A DNA stretch of 13,787 nt from an uncultured Eubacteriales bacterium (GCA_934378145.1 CAKXXW010000041.1:1-13787); one strand, 5' to 3'. Positions 1 through 8,271 are shown, counted from the stretch's first letter. Notes: generated by a model not told the origin, from the letters alone. Translations and numbers: made by a program.

Positions 1-1
1 A

Positions 2-3000
2 AAGGATATTTCCGAATCGCTGAAGCATCTCGGCACATACTGCGCGGAATGGATTCTTGACGACCTTTCGCCGCATGAACGGTCTTTCCGGCTGGGGTTC
101 CAAAGCATCTATGAATTCCGACTTGAGGACAAAGACGGGAACCCGCATGACGGTGCATTTGCCTATATTTTCAACAACTCGAAGCAACTTATTACAAAAT
201 CCTCTCTGCGGGTCAATATATCCGACCCTCTTTCCCCTCCGGAGACTCTGTTCGCGGCGTGGGTCGGATATGTGGAAACCTACACCGCCTCCGTGTATTC
301 GTATTGGGTCGATGTCAGCAACAGCGGGACAGCCGCAAGATTCGATTTCAACGATATAACAACAGCTTACCCGGAACCCATTGTACTGACGATTGATTAC
401 GAACTGCTCTACCGGATTCCGCGGTATACCGGCGAACACGACACGAATATCAAATCCGTAAAACAGCAAAAGGACGGTAGCTACCTCGTCAGGCTCACGC
501 AAAACGGCGCCGCCGGCTACCAAAGCCTGATCGCTCTGCCTGCGGGCGCGTTCAACGTCATGCTGGACGGCACGGAGCAGACTTCCCGTGAATTGGAGCT
601 CCAACCGGGAAAAATCTCGCACGATGTATCCTTCAGCATCTCCGAGGCGGATCTGAAGTCGGACAACAGCATCCGATGCTATATCATCACGCCACAGGGC
701 AACAGAAGTCTGCAATTCGTTCGTGAGATCGATCATGACATATTCGCTTACAGTGTGCCCATGAAGGTAAGTACCAACGAGGTGATGTTCCACGAAGCGC
801 TGCGCAACGGTACGTCTCTGCTGGGACCCGGAATAACCCAGCCGGTACAAAGCATCTTCTACTATAATCTCGGCACGAGGTTCGGCACATACTGGGGACT
901 GGAACGTCGCCTGTTTACAAACGCCATCACCGGGAAAACGACGTCGACGGAGTATGACAGACTGAATCCTGCGAGTCCGTACTACAAGCCGGATTACACG
1001 GTGGATGACTACCGGGATACCACATACACCGCTTTTGCTAATGGTAACAGCTACAAGGCATTTGAGTGCAAGTGGGTCTCATTCAAGGCGAACACCGATG
1101 ATTTTGCCATTGCGCTGAATGTGGACGGAGCGGTGACATATATCGACACGCTATGGCCGAATGCCTCGTATTTCAGCTCCACGAGGATCGTGGGCTTTAA
1201 GCAGAATATTCCCCCCGACAACCTGTCCTGCTCCTTTACCGCAGGCTATGACAAGGAGAATAACTGCTACTGGCTCACCTCTGCTTTCCTTGAGAAGTAC
1301 GGATTTTATGACCGCTCCACCGGCTATGGCATCCTGCCAATTCCGATGAGTGAGCCGGACAGCTATCCGCACACCTACAAGGCAGAGCTGAAATTCAAGT
1401 ACAAGAACGGCGCAGGCGAGACCGAGATGCTGGAAAACAGCAACGATATACGGATGTATTACGATGCGCCCGTTCTGCAGAAGTGGGATTTCGACCATTA
1501 CACCAAAGGGCGCATCGAAACCTCGCCGATGCACTACGTAACCATCACGAACCGTGCCGACCGGGATGACTGCAAACAGCAGCAGAGCAAAAATAACCGC
1601 TTTACCCTTGACTGGAACGGAACGGACATCTTTACATTCCGCGCGTGGTTCGACAAGCCGTCGGAAGTCTGCAATGTCTATGCAATAGGCAATGTTCCCA
1701 CGCAATGCGATAACTTCGCCATCAGGCTGGAGTACGATGAGGAACTGGGCTGCTACACCGGAACGGGTATGCTGGGCGATGCGCTCAACCCGCCGAAGCA
1801 GTTCAGCGTGGTATACGAGCTTGTCGCGGAGCAGCCCTACAACGGCATGCCGACTGTCCAGCTGAAGGATATGCGGAAAACCGAGCAGGAAAGGAACGCC
1901 GCAAGCGAAAAGCAGTACAATTTGCCCGAGGGCTGGACCGTAAAGGAAAACGCCCCGACAAACGGCTGGACGCTTGCCGAAACCTACCGCGCATGGGAAA
2001 AGTATGCCGAGCTTTACAATTCCGACAAGCCGATAACCAAGGAGACGCTGCTTCCGATCCTCGGCAGGGAGCTGATCCTATACAGACCGCTTCTGGAAAT
2101 CTACAACCCGGAGGGCAAGCTCGTCGGAACGGTGCAGAACTACTACGACTTCAGCGGCAGGGCACCGGACACGCAGATAAGCGTGGATGTCGCCGTGATG
2201 GACGGCGGTAAGTATATCACCAAGGTAACGAGCGGAGCGAGCAGGAGCGAGGACGGAAAGAGCATCCGATTCGCCATGACCTCTGACGATCCTGCCGTGA
2301 TTCTGCCGGACATCAAGCCGACAGACGTCAGCAGTGCCGGCTGGGGAACGGTCGGAAAGGCGGTCGGAACCGCAGTCGGCGCATACTCCGATTACTCAAC
2401 GCTGGACAGCGTTGCAGATTATGCGGCAAGCGAAGCGGATGCCGCAGGTTGGAAAAACAACCTGACACCGGAACAGCGTGAAGCGTACAACGACTACAAA
2501 CAAGCAGAGGCTCTCCGCATCGGTGTGGAGTCGGTGATGGGTGTTTCCGGCATCGGCGCTGCAGTGACTGTTGTGGGAGATCTGGTCATCGAAACAGTAC
2601 TCGGAGATCAGGATGTCGATGGGCAGTACCGCAAAATGGCACAGCTCAACGAGCAGATGAAAAAACAGCAGGAGGAGATGGAATTCTTCAAGGAGCACGG
2701 CTACCGTCCGGGCTATCCGCCCCCGCCGGCTGAACCGAACATCAAGCGCGGCGCCAACGGCTTCCCCCTTGATTGCGTTTGGGGATTCGATCCTGACTAT
2801 TATATCGACCCCTCGGGCTACATTTTCGAGGGTACGGAAAACAATCTTCTCGATGGCGTGAGAGCAACGGTCTATTACCTTGATAAAGACAGCGGCGAGT
2901 GGGTCAAGTGGGATTCCGAGGCTCACGGAGAAGGTCCGAACCCGAATATTTCGGGCGCGGACGGCAAATACGGCTGGGACGTTCTCATCGGCAAGTGGAA

Positions 3001-4519
3001 AGTTGTCTTTGAAAAGGACGGCTACTACACGGTCGAGAGCATCGAGCTGGATGTTCCTCCGGCGCATCTGGATGTCAATATGAGCATGGTCTCCACCTCC
3101 CCCGCAATGCTGAAAGAGGTCAAAGTCGGCGCGATGGGCGCGTACATTGACTTTACCTTCGACCGTCCCGTGCTGGTGGACGACGCGAAGCGCCTTGTTT
3201 CCGTCATGCTTGGCGGCGACGCGCTGGACGGCAATGTGGAAGCACTCAATGCGGCACTCACCGCCTTCGGAAACAAGCAGAAGGCGGGAGTGAACGATGT
3301 GACCGTTGGCTTGAATGTGGCAACCAGATTCCGCTTTACTCCCGAGGATCCCATCGAAGTCGGCGCATCGGTCAAGGTGGTCGGCGAAAAGGGCATCCTC
3401 ACCTACAACGGCATCGAAATGGCGGCGTTTGAGAGCGGGTATGCGCTCGTTCCCGAAACGGTCGCCGACCCGATAACCGCACTCTCCTACACCGGCATAA
3501 AAGAAATTGAAATCGGCGCAACGCTTGACCTCAAGGCTGATCTTACAATCACGGGAAGCGAAGGCACACTGACCTTCAAGGCAAAAACCCCGACAGTCGC
3601 GACGATAGATGAAAACGGCATTGTCACGGCGGTTTCCGGCGGCACCGCATACTTTGAAATCACCTGCGGCACGGTCAGAACCATGGCGGCGGTTTCCGTG
3701 AAGGAAGCACCGCATGCGCACAGCTTCACAGAAGAGTATCCTCTCATGGAATATCTCGCGAGCGAGGCAACCTGCACGGAGGCGGCGAAATATTATCGCT
3801 TCTGCTCTTGCGGAATAGTCGGCACGGAAACCTACTCCCGCGGCAATGCAAAGGGTCACAGCTTCGGCGAATGGACGCTGAACCTTGCGGATAATACCTG
3901 CGAGAGAACCTGCTCCGTATGCGGCGAGGTTGAAAAGGATAACAGCATATCGCTTCTGTCGGTATCCGGAAAGACGGCAAAGGCGGGAGATACCGTAAGC
4001 GTGACTATCTCGCTTGCAAATAATCCCGGCATTGCGGCGCTTGCCTTCCGCGTTTCCTATCCGAAGGGCGCGATGACGCTTGAGAGCGCCGTCGCGGGCG
4101 GGCTTTTCGGCAGTGCCACACTCAATACATCGACAGGAATGTTCCTCTTTGACAATGCCGCCGATGTAACGGAAAACGGCACTCTTCTGACCCTGACCTT
4201 CAGGGTATCAGACATGGCGGTACTCGGTGAATACCGCATATCGCTTGAGATTGTTTCCTGCAACAACGCCGCCGAGGAAAGAGTTGTCATCTGCGGCGGA
4301 CAGGCGAATATCGAGGTCGGAGACATTCTGCACGGCGACGCAAACGGCGACGGGGTCGTCGATACGCTTGATATCACAAGACTCCGCAGATACCTCGCGG
4401 AGGAAAGCGTAGATCTGTTCCCCGGTGCGGATATGAACGGGGATGGGGTCGTTGATGTCGAGGATCTGGCGCGTCTGCGCAGGTATCTTGTCGAATCCGG
4501 CACGGGTCTCGGCGGATAA
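2..4519 (+). CDS. Large secreted protein with Ig-like, Cys-rich, cohesin and C-terminal dockerin domains (5' partial)
   Basis: The frame is open from position 2 to the TAA at 4517-4519, giving 1505 visible residues with no start or signal peptide in view. The GTG at 272 is internal, because coding continues upstream without a break. Residues 1 to about 770 match no family I recognise. Residues 780-865 are Gly/Ala-rich and helical, and a Gln/Glu/Lys coiled-coil patch follows at 879-901. Residues 930-1027 resemble a carboxypeptidase-regulatory-like beta domain (DPSGYIFEG, DGKYGWDV). A Big_2 Ig-like domain lies at about 1158-1235, a Cys/His-rich segment at 1238-1313 (CSC, CSVC, GHSFGEW), a cohesin at 1315-1440 and a type I dockerin at 1441-1505. 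The dockerin has both calcium loops: D1446/N1448/D1450/D1454/D1457 and D1477/N1479/D1481/D1485/D1488. By family knowledge, dockerins bind cohesins on scaffoldins. An extracellular structural role is inferred. The domain calls are confident; the overall function is not. Confidence 0.93.
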   Translation, partial: KDISESLKHLGTYCAEWILDDLSPHERSFRLGFQSIYEFRLEDKDGNPHDGAFAYIFNNSKQLITKSSLRVNISDPLSPPETLFAAWVGYVETYTASVYSYWVDVSNSGTAARFDFNDITTAYPEPIVLTIDYELLYRIPRYTGEHDTNIKSVKQQKDGSYLVRLTQNGAAGYQSLIALPAGAFNVMLDGTEQTSRELELQPGKISHDVSFSISEADLKSDNSIRCYIITPQGNRSLQFVREIDHDIFAYSVPMKVSTNEVMFHEALRNGTSLLGPGITQPVQSIFYYNLGTRFGTYWGLERRLFTNAITGKTTSTEYDRLNPASPYYKPDYTVDDYRDTTYTAFANGNSYKAFECKWVSFKANTDDFAIALNVDGAVTYIDTLWPNASYFSSTRIVGFKQNIPPDNLSCSFTAGYDKENNCYWLTSAFLEKYGFYDRSTGYGILPIPMSEPDSYPHTYKAELKFKYKNGAGETEMLENSNDIRMYYDAPVLQKWDFDHYTKGRIETSPMHYVTITNRADRDDCKQQQSKNNRFTLDWNGTDIFTFRAWFDKPSEVCNVYAIGNVPTQCDNFAIRLEYDEELGCYTGTGMLGDALNPPKQFSVVYELVAEQPYNGMPTVQLKDMRKTEQERNAASEKQYNLPEGWTVKENAPTNGWTLAETYRAWEKYAELYNSDKPITKETLLPILGRELILYRPLLEIYNPEGKLVGTVQNYYDFSGRAPDTQISVDVAVMDGGKYITKVTSGASRSEDGKSIRFAMTSDDPAVILPDIKPTDVSSAGWGTVGKAVGTAVGAYSDYSTLDSVADYAASEADAAGWKNNLTPEQREAYNDYKQAEALRIGVESVMGVSGIGAAVTVVGDLVIETVLGDQDVDGQYRKMAQLNEQMKKQQEEMEFFKEHGYRPGYPPPPAEPNIKRGANGFPLDCVWGFDPDYYIDPSGYIFEGTENNLLDGVRATVYYLDKDSGEWVKWDSEAHGEGPNPNISGADGKYGWDVLIGKWKVVFEKDGYYTVESIELDVPPAHLDVNMSMVSTSPAMLKEVKVGAMGAYIDFTFDRPVLVDDAKRLVSVMLGGDALDGNVEALNAALTAFGNKQKAGVNDVTVGLNVATRFRFTPEDPIEVGASVKVVGEKGILTYNGIEMAAFESGYALVPETVADPITALSYTGIKEIEIGATLDLKADLTITGSEGTLTFKAKTPTVATIDENGIVTAVSGGTAYFEITCGTVRTMAAVSVKEAPHAHSFTEEYPLMEYLASEATCTEAAKYYRFCSCGIVGTETYSRGNAKGHSFGEWTLNLADNTCERTCSVCGEVEKDNSISLLSVSGKTAKAGDTVSVTISLANNPGIAALAFRVSYPKGAMTLESAVAGGLFGSATLNTSTGMFLFDNAADVTENGTLLTLTFRVSDMAVLGEYRISLEIVSCNNAAEERVVICGGQANIEVGDILHGDANGDGVVDTLDITRLRRYLAEESVDLFPGADMNGDGVVDVEDLARLRRYLVESGTGLGG
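3945..4320 (+). other. Cohesin domain (within the 5'-partial gene)
   Basis: Residues 1315-1440 of the partial protein show the cohesin pattern: KAGDTVSVTISLANNPGIAA, then FRVSYPKGAMTLESA, and a late TENGTLLTLTFRV strand followed by GEYRISLEI. Cohesins are jelly-roll modules that bind dockerins. This one sits immediately before a dockerin on the same chain, with almost no linker. Some clostridial cohesin-fold modules are not cellulosomal, so partner specificity cannot be stated. Confidence 0.85.
4322..4516 (+). other. Type I dockerin domain (C-terminus of the 5'-partial gene)
   Basis: Residues 1441-1505 contain two F-hand calcium loops of the form DxNxDxxxDxxD, each followed by an LRRYL helix. 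The residues at the usual cohesin-recognition positions 10 and 11 of each loop are Thr-Leu in the first repeat and Val-Glu in the second. The two repeats therefore differ and are not the common Ser-Thr pair. The domain is complete and ends the protein. Confidence 0.95.
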
Positions 4520-4589
4520 CCGATTGAATCAAATAATATTACCGACACTTATACACTTATATTTATCATCGCCCGGGGCGTAGGTGGTC

Positions 4590-4633
4590 AGTCCCGACAG
4601 TGCCGCAGATGCAGCGGATGCTGTATCGGGACT
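4590..4633 (+). other. Imperfect hairpin / inverted repeat
   Basis: The outer arms AGTCCCGA (4590-4597) and TCGGGACT (4626-4633) are perfect 8-base reverse complements. Inside them, CAG pairs with CTG and CCGC pairs with GCGG around the loop AGATGCA. No T-run follows on either side, so this is not a standard intrinsic terminator. It could be a structured leader or chance structure in decaying coding DNA. Confidence 0.4.
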
Positions 4634-4676
4634 CCGCCGAGGCAGGCGAAAAGAGAACAACTGAAGAAAGGGGTGA

Positions 4677-4928
4677 AGCCGAAAGCAAAGCTATCATTTC
4701 TTCACTGAATTCGATGGAACTCCCGAAAAAAACATTTCCGCCGATGGGAAACGGTATCTTTCGCGGCACATGTTGTGCCCGAAATGTCGTTCGGTGACGG
4801 AGGACGCGATCTTTTATCTCTATGATTCCACCGGCAAAAACGGAAAGATATTCTTCGGTCAGCCGATATATGGCACACGCGCGAAAGTCAAGTGCCATTG
4901 GCAACAACAGGCAAAATATCGAACATAA
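4677..4928 (+). pseudogene. Zinc-ribbon-like open frame, probable gene remnant
   Basis: Eighty-three codons are open here, ending at TAA 4926-4928. The frame reads through TEFDGTPEKN, then ISADGKRYLSRHMLCPKC, then RSVTEDAIFYLYDSTGK, and later has a lone Cys-His-Trp. The composition is protein-like, but the second Cys-x-x-Cys knuckle of a zinc ribbon is missing where the downstream relative has CHVC. The only in-frame ATG (4770) lies just before CPKC and lacks a clear ribosome binding site. An excellent Shine-Dalgarno-like string, AAAGGGGTGA (4667-4676), precedes the frame, but no start codon follows at the right distance. I read this as a decayed or frameshifted small gene. A functional 52-residue product from 4770 is possible but less likely. 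Confidence 0.35.
4730..4808 (+). repeat. Intergenic repeat, copy A (zinc-ribbon start)
   Basis: Bases 4730-4761 are identical to 12848-12879 (32 of 32). The similarity continues through GCGGCACA, TGCCCGAAATG, CGTTCGGTGAC and GGACGCG, with a few substitutions. Copy A has one base more than copy B just before TGCCCG, and two fewer near its end. The element encodes CPKCRSVT in both copies. It lies about 150 bases before a signal-peptide gene, as copy B also lies shortly upstream of one. Confidence 0.85.
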
Positions 4929-4957
4929 CAAAACGGATTTAAAAAGGAACAACGATT

Positions 4958-7900
4958 ATGACACACAACACAAGGAGAACAAAGACGCTGGCTGTGTGCC
5001 TTGCGCTTATGCTTAGCATTGTATTTGCAAGCCAGGCTTTTGCAGTATATGCGGAAGGCGAAACACAGATTGACACATTGGGCGTAGCGTTCAACAAGGT
5101 AGGAGTTGGCGACAGTCTTGCCGTCGCGTTTGAATTCGAGGACGAAACGGAAAGAACGCTCAAAGTGCCAAGTGGCGCAAACTATACGGCAACGCTCAGA
5201 TTCATATCCAAAAACGGGCAAACAACAACGTTGTGGGAAAAAGACAATGCGTCGTTTCCGTGGAGCAGAGTTGAAAATCAACTTGTGGAGAAGAACGTTG
5301 CGTATTGTATCCGCGTCCGTTTTTCGCCGAAAGAGAACTATAGGTTGTCCAAAGACGGAGCTCTGCTCAAAAGAAACATGCAGATTTTGGGCGCGGAGCT
5401 TGGCAAAGGCAAGGATATCGAACTTTGGGATCTTGCCGGACAAAACGCCATTACAACGGAAATAGACATGGACTTTATCATTTCAAAAGGTATGACATAT
5501 ACAGGTTATACACAAACCGTATATCCTGAAATCGGTGTAGAAAAAACGGGCAAAATCGGCACGTTGTACACCGACACGGGAATATGGCTCAGAGGCGCGC
5601 CCGGTCCATACACCTATGCGGCAAAGAATGTGCCCGTAGGTGCGGAAATTCAAACGAGCAACATTTTTGACGAATCGACCTGCTACTATCGGATAACCGC
5701 CGTGAACGCAATGGACGGCGGAACGATGTACATCACCGCAACGGCGGCGGACGGGCAGACCTGCGATATTCCCGTCAAGATTGCAGCCGTATCGGGCGGA
5801 CACGAGCATACATGGGTTGAAAAAATCGAGAAGATAGATTTTGACCATCACGGTTACACAAAATGCACCGACCCGACCTGCCCCGGCGTTGCCCCTGCTT
5901 TTGACAAAGGCTCGGGATACGAAAGCCACGATTTTTATTCCGGTTGCAACGCGAAGTGCAAAACGTGCGGCGACCTGAATAATCCGGACGCAAAGCATAC
6001 TTTTACCGCTGCGCCGGACGATGCCGACGCTACTCGTCATGTGTTTAAGTGCGCTTGCGGAGAAGTTGAAAAGGACGGAAGCGGTAACATCATAAAGGAA
6101 AAACACAGCGGCGGTATTCAGACCTGTTTAAGCGGCGCAAAGTGTGAGGCGTGCGGAAAAGAGTATCTTGCCGCTACGGGGCATAAGTACGAATTCAGAT
6201 CGTTCGGCAACGGAGACGGAACTTACACTCATCTTGGCTTTTGTAAGTATTGCGGCGCCGAAAACACCGCTCTGAGACACTCTCCCAAAGGCGGCGTGGC
6301 GACCTGTCAGAAGCGTGCAAAGTGTGATTATATGTATAACGGCGACGTTTGCGGTTGCGAATACGGCGAGTTCAAGGCGCACAATTTCGTGGGCGGAATC
6401 TGCACCGAGTGTTCGTCGGACGAATATATAAGGGAAGTCGTAATCGACGTGCCCGAGTTTTACAAAGGAATGGCATACAGCCCGTTGTTTTATCCCAACG
6501 TCATGAAAGGCAACATCATTCCCAACGGGATTTATTTTTACAAGGCGTCTTCGGATCTCGACGGCAACGACACATTGTGCAATGCTGCCGATTGCGGTGG
6601 AGTATATATTACCAATAACAGCGTAATGGTTTACTCATTCAAGCCACACACCACCTGCAAATTCCCCGCAAGCGTCGACGACCTCAACGTCACCGTAACA
6701 AACGGCGAACTTTTGAGCAAACAGATAAGACAAAGCGACGGAAGTCTGGTTATACTGGTATTATTGCGCGTTGAAAACACGGTGCAATCTTTAGACATTG
6801 AAGTTTCTCAACCGCTCGCCGGAAATCTTCCCGAAACGCTGAAAATCACCGAGAAGAACGGATGTGAGGTGACGGTAGATCAAACAAGCATCGGTCCGTT
6901 GATTGAAGGGTTGTTTTACCTGGGCGTTCCGTGCGAAGTCAGTTTTACGGTTCAGGCGCCCGAGGGGAAGATTTTTCCGGCTTTGAAAGCAGGGAATATC
7001 GACAGATGGCTTTGCGATTTCAATATTACGGGCTGTACTTTGATGAGATATAAACAAAGCGCTGATATGACGAAAATAACGTTCACCGTTCAAACGAGGA
7101 GAGCAACCGATTGTATACACGAAAACGTGACGATAAAAGAGATGGGAAAACTTGCAACCTGTACCGAAGAGGGCGTGCAGGATAAATATGCCTGCGTCGG
7201 TTGCGAAAAAGAATTTTTCGACGCCGCCTGCACGAAGCCGTGGAACGACTCGGTTGCAAGCATACCCGCGACGGGGCACAGCTTCAGTTCGGTATATACC
7301 GTAGGAAAGGATACGCACTTCTTTGAGTGCAAGATCTGCGGCGAGAAAAAGGACGAAGCGCCACACGATTTCAGCACGCTTGTCGGAAAAACGAATTCTA
7401 CCTGCATGCAGAACGGCATAAAGGCGCACTATGAATGTTCGGCTTGTAAAAAACTCGTGGACGAAAACAAGCAGGAAACCACACTGGAAGATCTGAAACT
7501 ACCCGTTAATCCAGGAGGACACAGCTTTGGTAAGTGGATCGATGAAGTCCCTGCTACAACGGAAGTGTTCGGTACGAAAGGGCACAAAGATTGTACGATT
7601 TGCGACAGGCACTTTGACAATAACGGTAACGAAATCACCGAAATCAGAATTGCCAAAATCGGCACGCACAATGTGGTAATAAACGGCGAAAGTAAATTCT
7701 ATGCGCACGGCGAAAGCATAACCGTAACCGCAAACGATCCGGCCGAGGGCAAAGTGTTCAAGGGCTGGCAGGATGCAAGCGGAGAAATCGTAAGTGCCGA
7801 AAAGAGTTATACCTTTGAGGTAACGGACGAAAGAGTTCTTACCGCCGTGTATGAGGACAAAACTCCGATCGGCAGCGGAACAGGCAACGAATCCGGCAAT

Positions 7901-8104
7901 GATCCCGGAAACGATCCCGGCGGCGAAACACCCCCGGCACCAAAAAAAGAAGGTCTTTCGGGCGGAGCGATTGCGGGGATCGTGATCGGCTCGGTCCTCG
8001 TGGTCGGCCTCGGCGGCTTTGCCGTTTTCTGGTTTGTGATCAGGAAAAAGACATGGGCTGACTTCATGGCGGCCGTCAAGGGCGTGTTTGCGAAAAAGCA
8101 ATAA
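4958..8104 (+). CDS. Secreted, membrane-anchored Cys-rich repeat surface protein
   Basis: The ATG at 4958 is preceded by AAAAAGGA (4941-4948) at good spacing and followed by a clear signal peptide (basic start, hydrophobic core, AFA or VYA cleavage near residue 29-32). The product has 1048 residues. Residues 33-280 are beta-rich and unrecognised. Residues 282-488 are a Cys/His-rich block with CKTC, CEAC, CKYC and CTEC. Residues 490-715 are another unrecognised beta-rich region. A second Cys-rich block at 718-885 has CVGC, CKIC, CSAC and CTIC, interspersed with GHSF motifs. Residues 904-968 form one InlB-like repeat (FKGWQ, YTFEVTDERVLTAVYED). A Gly/Asn/Pro linker (971-1000), one membrane helix (about 1000-1027) and a short basic tail end the protein, with no LPXTG motif. 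Such Cys repeats are common in clostridial surface proteins, but their role is unknown to me. A cell-envelope location is well supported; function is not. Confidence 0.93.
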   Translation: MTHNTRRTKTLAVCLALMLSIVFASQAFAVYAEGETQIDTLGVAFNKVGVGDSLAVAFEFEDETERTLKVPSGANYTATLRFISKNGQTTTLWEKDNASFPWSRVENQLVEKNVAYCIRVRFSPKENYRLSKDGALLKRNMQILGAELGKGKDIELWDLAGQNAITTEIDMDFIISKGMTYTGYTQTVYPEIGVEKTGKIGTLYTDTGIWLRGAPGPYTYAAKNVPVGAEIQTSNIFDESTCYYRITAVNAMDGGTMYITATAADGQTCDIPVKIAAVSGGHEHTWVEKIEKIDFDHHGYTKCTDPTCPGVAPAFDKGSGYESHDFYSGCNAKCKTCGDLNNPDAKHTFTAAPDDADATRHVFKCACGEVEKDGSGNIIKEKHSGGIQTCLSGAKCEACGKEYLAATGHKYEFRSFGNGDGTYTHLGFCKYCGAENTALRHSPKGGVATCQKRAKCDYMYNGDVCGCEYGEFKAHNFVGGICTECSSDEYIREVVIDVPEFYKGMAYSPLFYPNVMKGNIIPNGIYFYKASSDLDGNDTLCNAADCGGVYITNNSVMVYSFKPHTTCKFPASVDDLNVTVTNGELLSKQIRQSDGSLVILVLLRVENTVQSLDIEVSQPLAGNLPETLKITEKNGCEVTVDQTSIGPLIEGLFYLGVPCEVSFTVQAPEGKIFPALKAGNIDRWLCDFNITGCTLMRYKQSADMTKITFTVQTRRATDCIHENVTIKEMGKLATCTEEGVQDKYACVGCEKEFFDAACTKPWNDSVASIPATGHSFSSVYTVGKDTHFFECKICGEKKDEAPHDFSTLVGKTNSTCMQNGIKAHYECSACKKLVDENKQETTLEDLKLPVNPGGHSFGKWIDEVPATTEVFGTKGHKDCTICDRHFDNNGNEITEIRIAKIGTHNVVINGESKFYAHGESITVTANDPAEGKVFKGWQDASGEIVSAEKSYTFEVTDERVLTAVYEDKTPIGSGTGNESGNDPGNDPGGETPPAPKKEGLSGGAIAGIVIGSVLVVGLGGFAVFWFVIRKKTWADFMAAVKGVFAKKQ

Positions 8105-8138
8105 AAATAAACATAAAAACCAAACCCAAAGCAAAAGC

Positions 8139-8159
8139 ACAAGACACAAGACACAAGAC
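8139..8159 (+). repeat. Tandem 7-mer, three copies
   Basis: The unit ACAAGAC occurs three times without spacing, inside an A/C-rich tract just after the stop codon of the upstream gene. It is a short simple repeat that may vary by slippage. No function is evident. Confidence 0.8.
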
Positions 8160-8202
8160 GTAAAACGCTGAAATTCGCAAGGGTTTCGGCATCGGATCGC
8201 TT

Positions 8203-8233
8203 TTCGCCTCGCCGATTTACGCGGCGAGGCGAA
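8203..8233 (+). other. Perfect 12-bp hairpin in leader
   Basis: The left arm TTCGCCTCGCCG (8203-8214) pairs perfectly with CGGCGAGGCGAA (8222-8233) around a seven-base loop, ATTTACG. G-T wobbles and a final C-G pair could extend the stem to 8200-8236. The sequence after it is GGGAAACGG, with no T-run, so an intrinsic terminator on the + strand is not supported. It ends 57 bases before the lipoprotein start, so an mRNA-stabilising or regulatory stem is possible. Confidence 0.6.
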
Positions 8234-8271
8234 GGGAAACGGAAGACAACAAACACATCTGCATACGCATG

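Larger units (their letters stand above)
4520..4957 (+). other. 438-base intergenic region with hairpin and degraded zinc-ribbon coding remnants
   Basis: The gap lies between the dockerin gene and the next signal-peptide gene. It opens with an A/T-rich stretch (4525-4570), then an imperfect hairpin at 4590-4633, then reading frames that look like broken coding sequence. The frame of the upstream gene stays open after its stop to 4705 and includes a CRRCSGCC motif. A second frame is open from 4677 to 4928 and includes CPKCRSVTEDA. The region also carries copy A of the repeat found before the last gene. No convincing promoter or rho-independent terminator was seen. Confidence 0.6.

Noticed and set aside
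2396..3859. 487-codon open frame on the minus strand
   Set aside because: It lies opposite recognised domains (regulatory-like, Big_2) of the + strand gene, is rich in Arg, Cys and His in the manner of shadow frames, and shows no known motif.
272..4519. GTG at 272 as the start of the dockerin gene
   Set aside because: The same frame is open to position 2 with protein-like sequence, there is no ribosome binding site, and no signal peptide follows. The gene simply begins outside the window.
4524..4554. Possible promoter (TTGAAT ... TATACA)
   Set aside because: The spacing is about 20 bases and the -10 match is weak; in A/T-rich sequence this is expected by chance.
8234..8242. GGGAAACGG before the lipoprotein gene as a third copy of the intergenic repeat
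   Set aside because: Only nine bases match; the surrounding sequence shows no CPKC coding and no further similarity.
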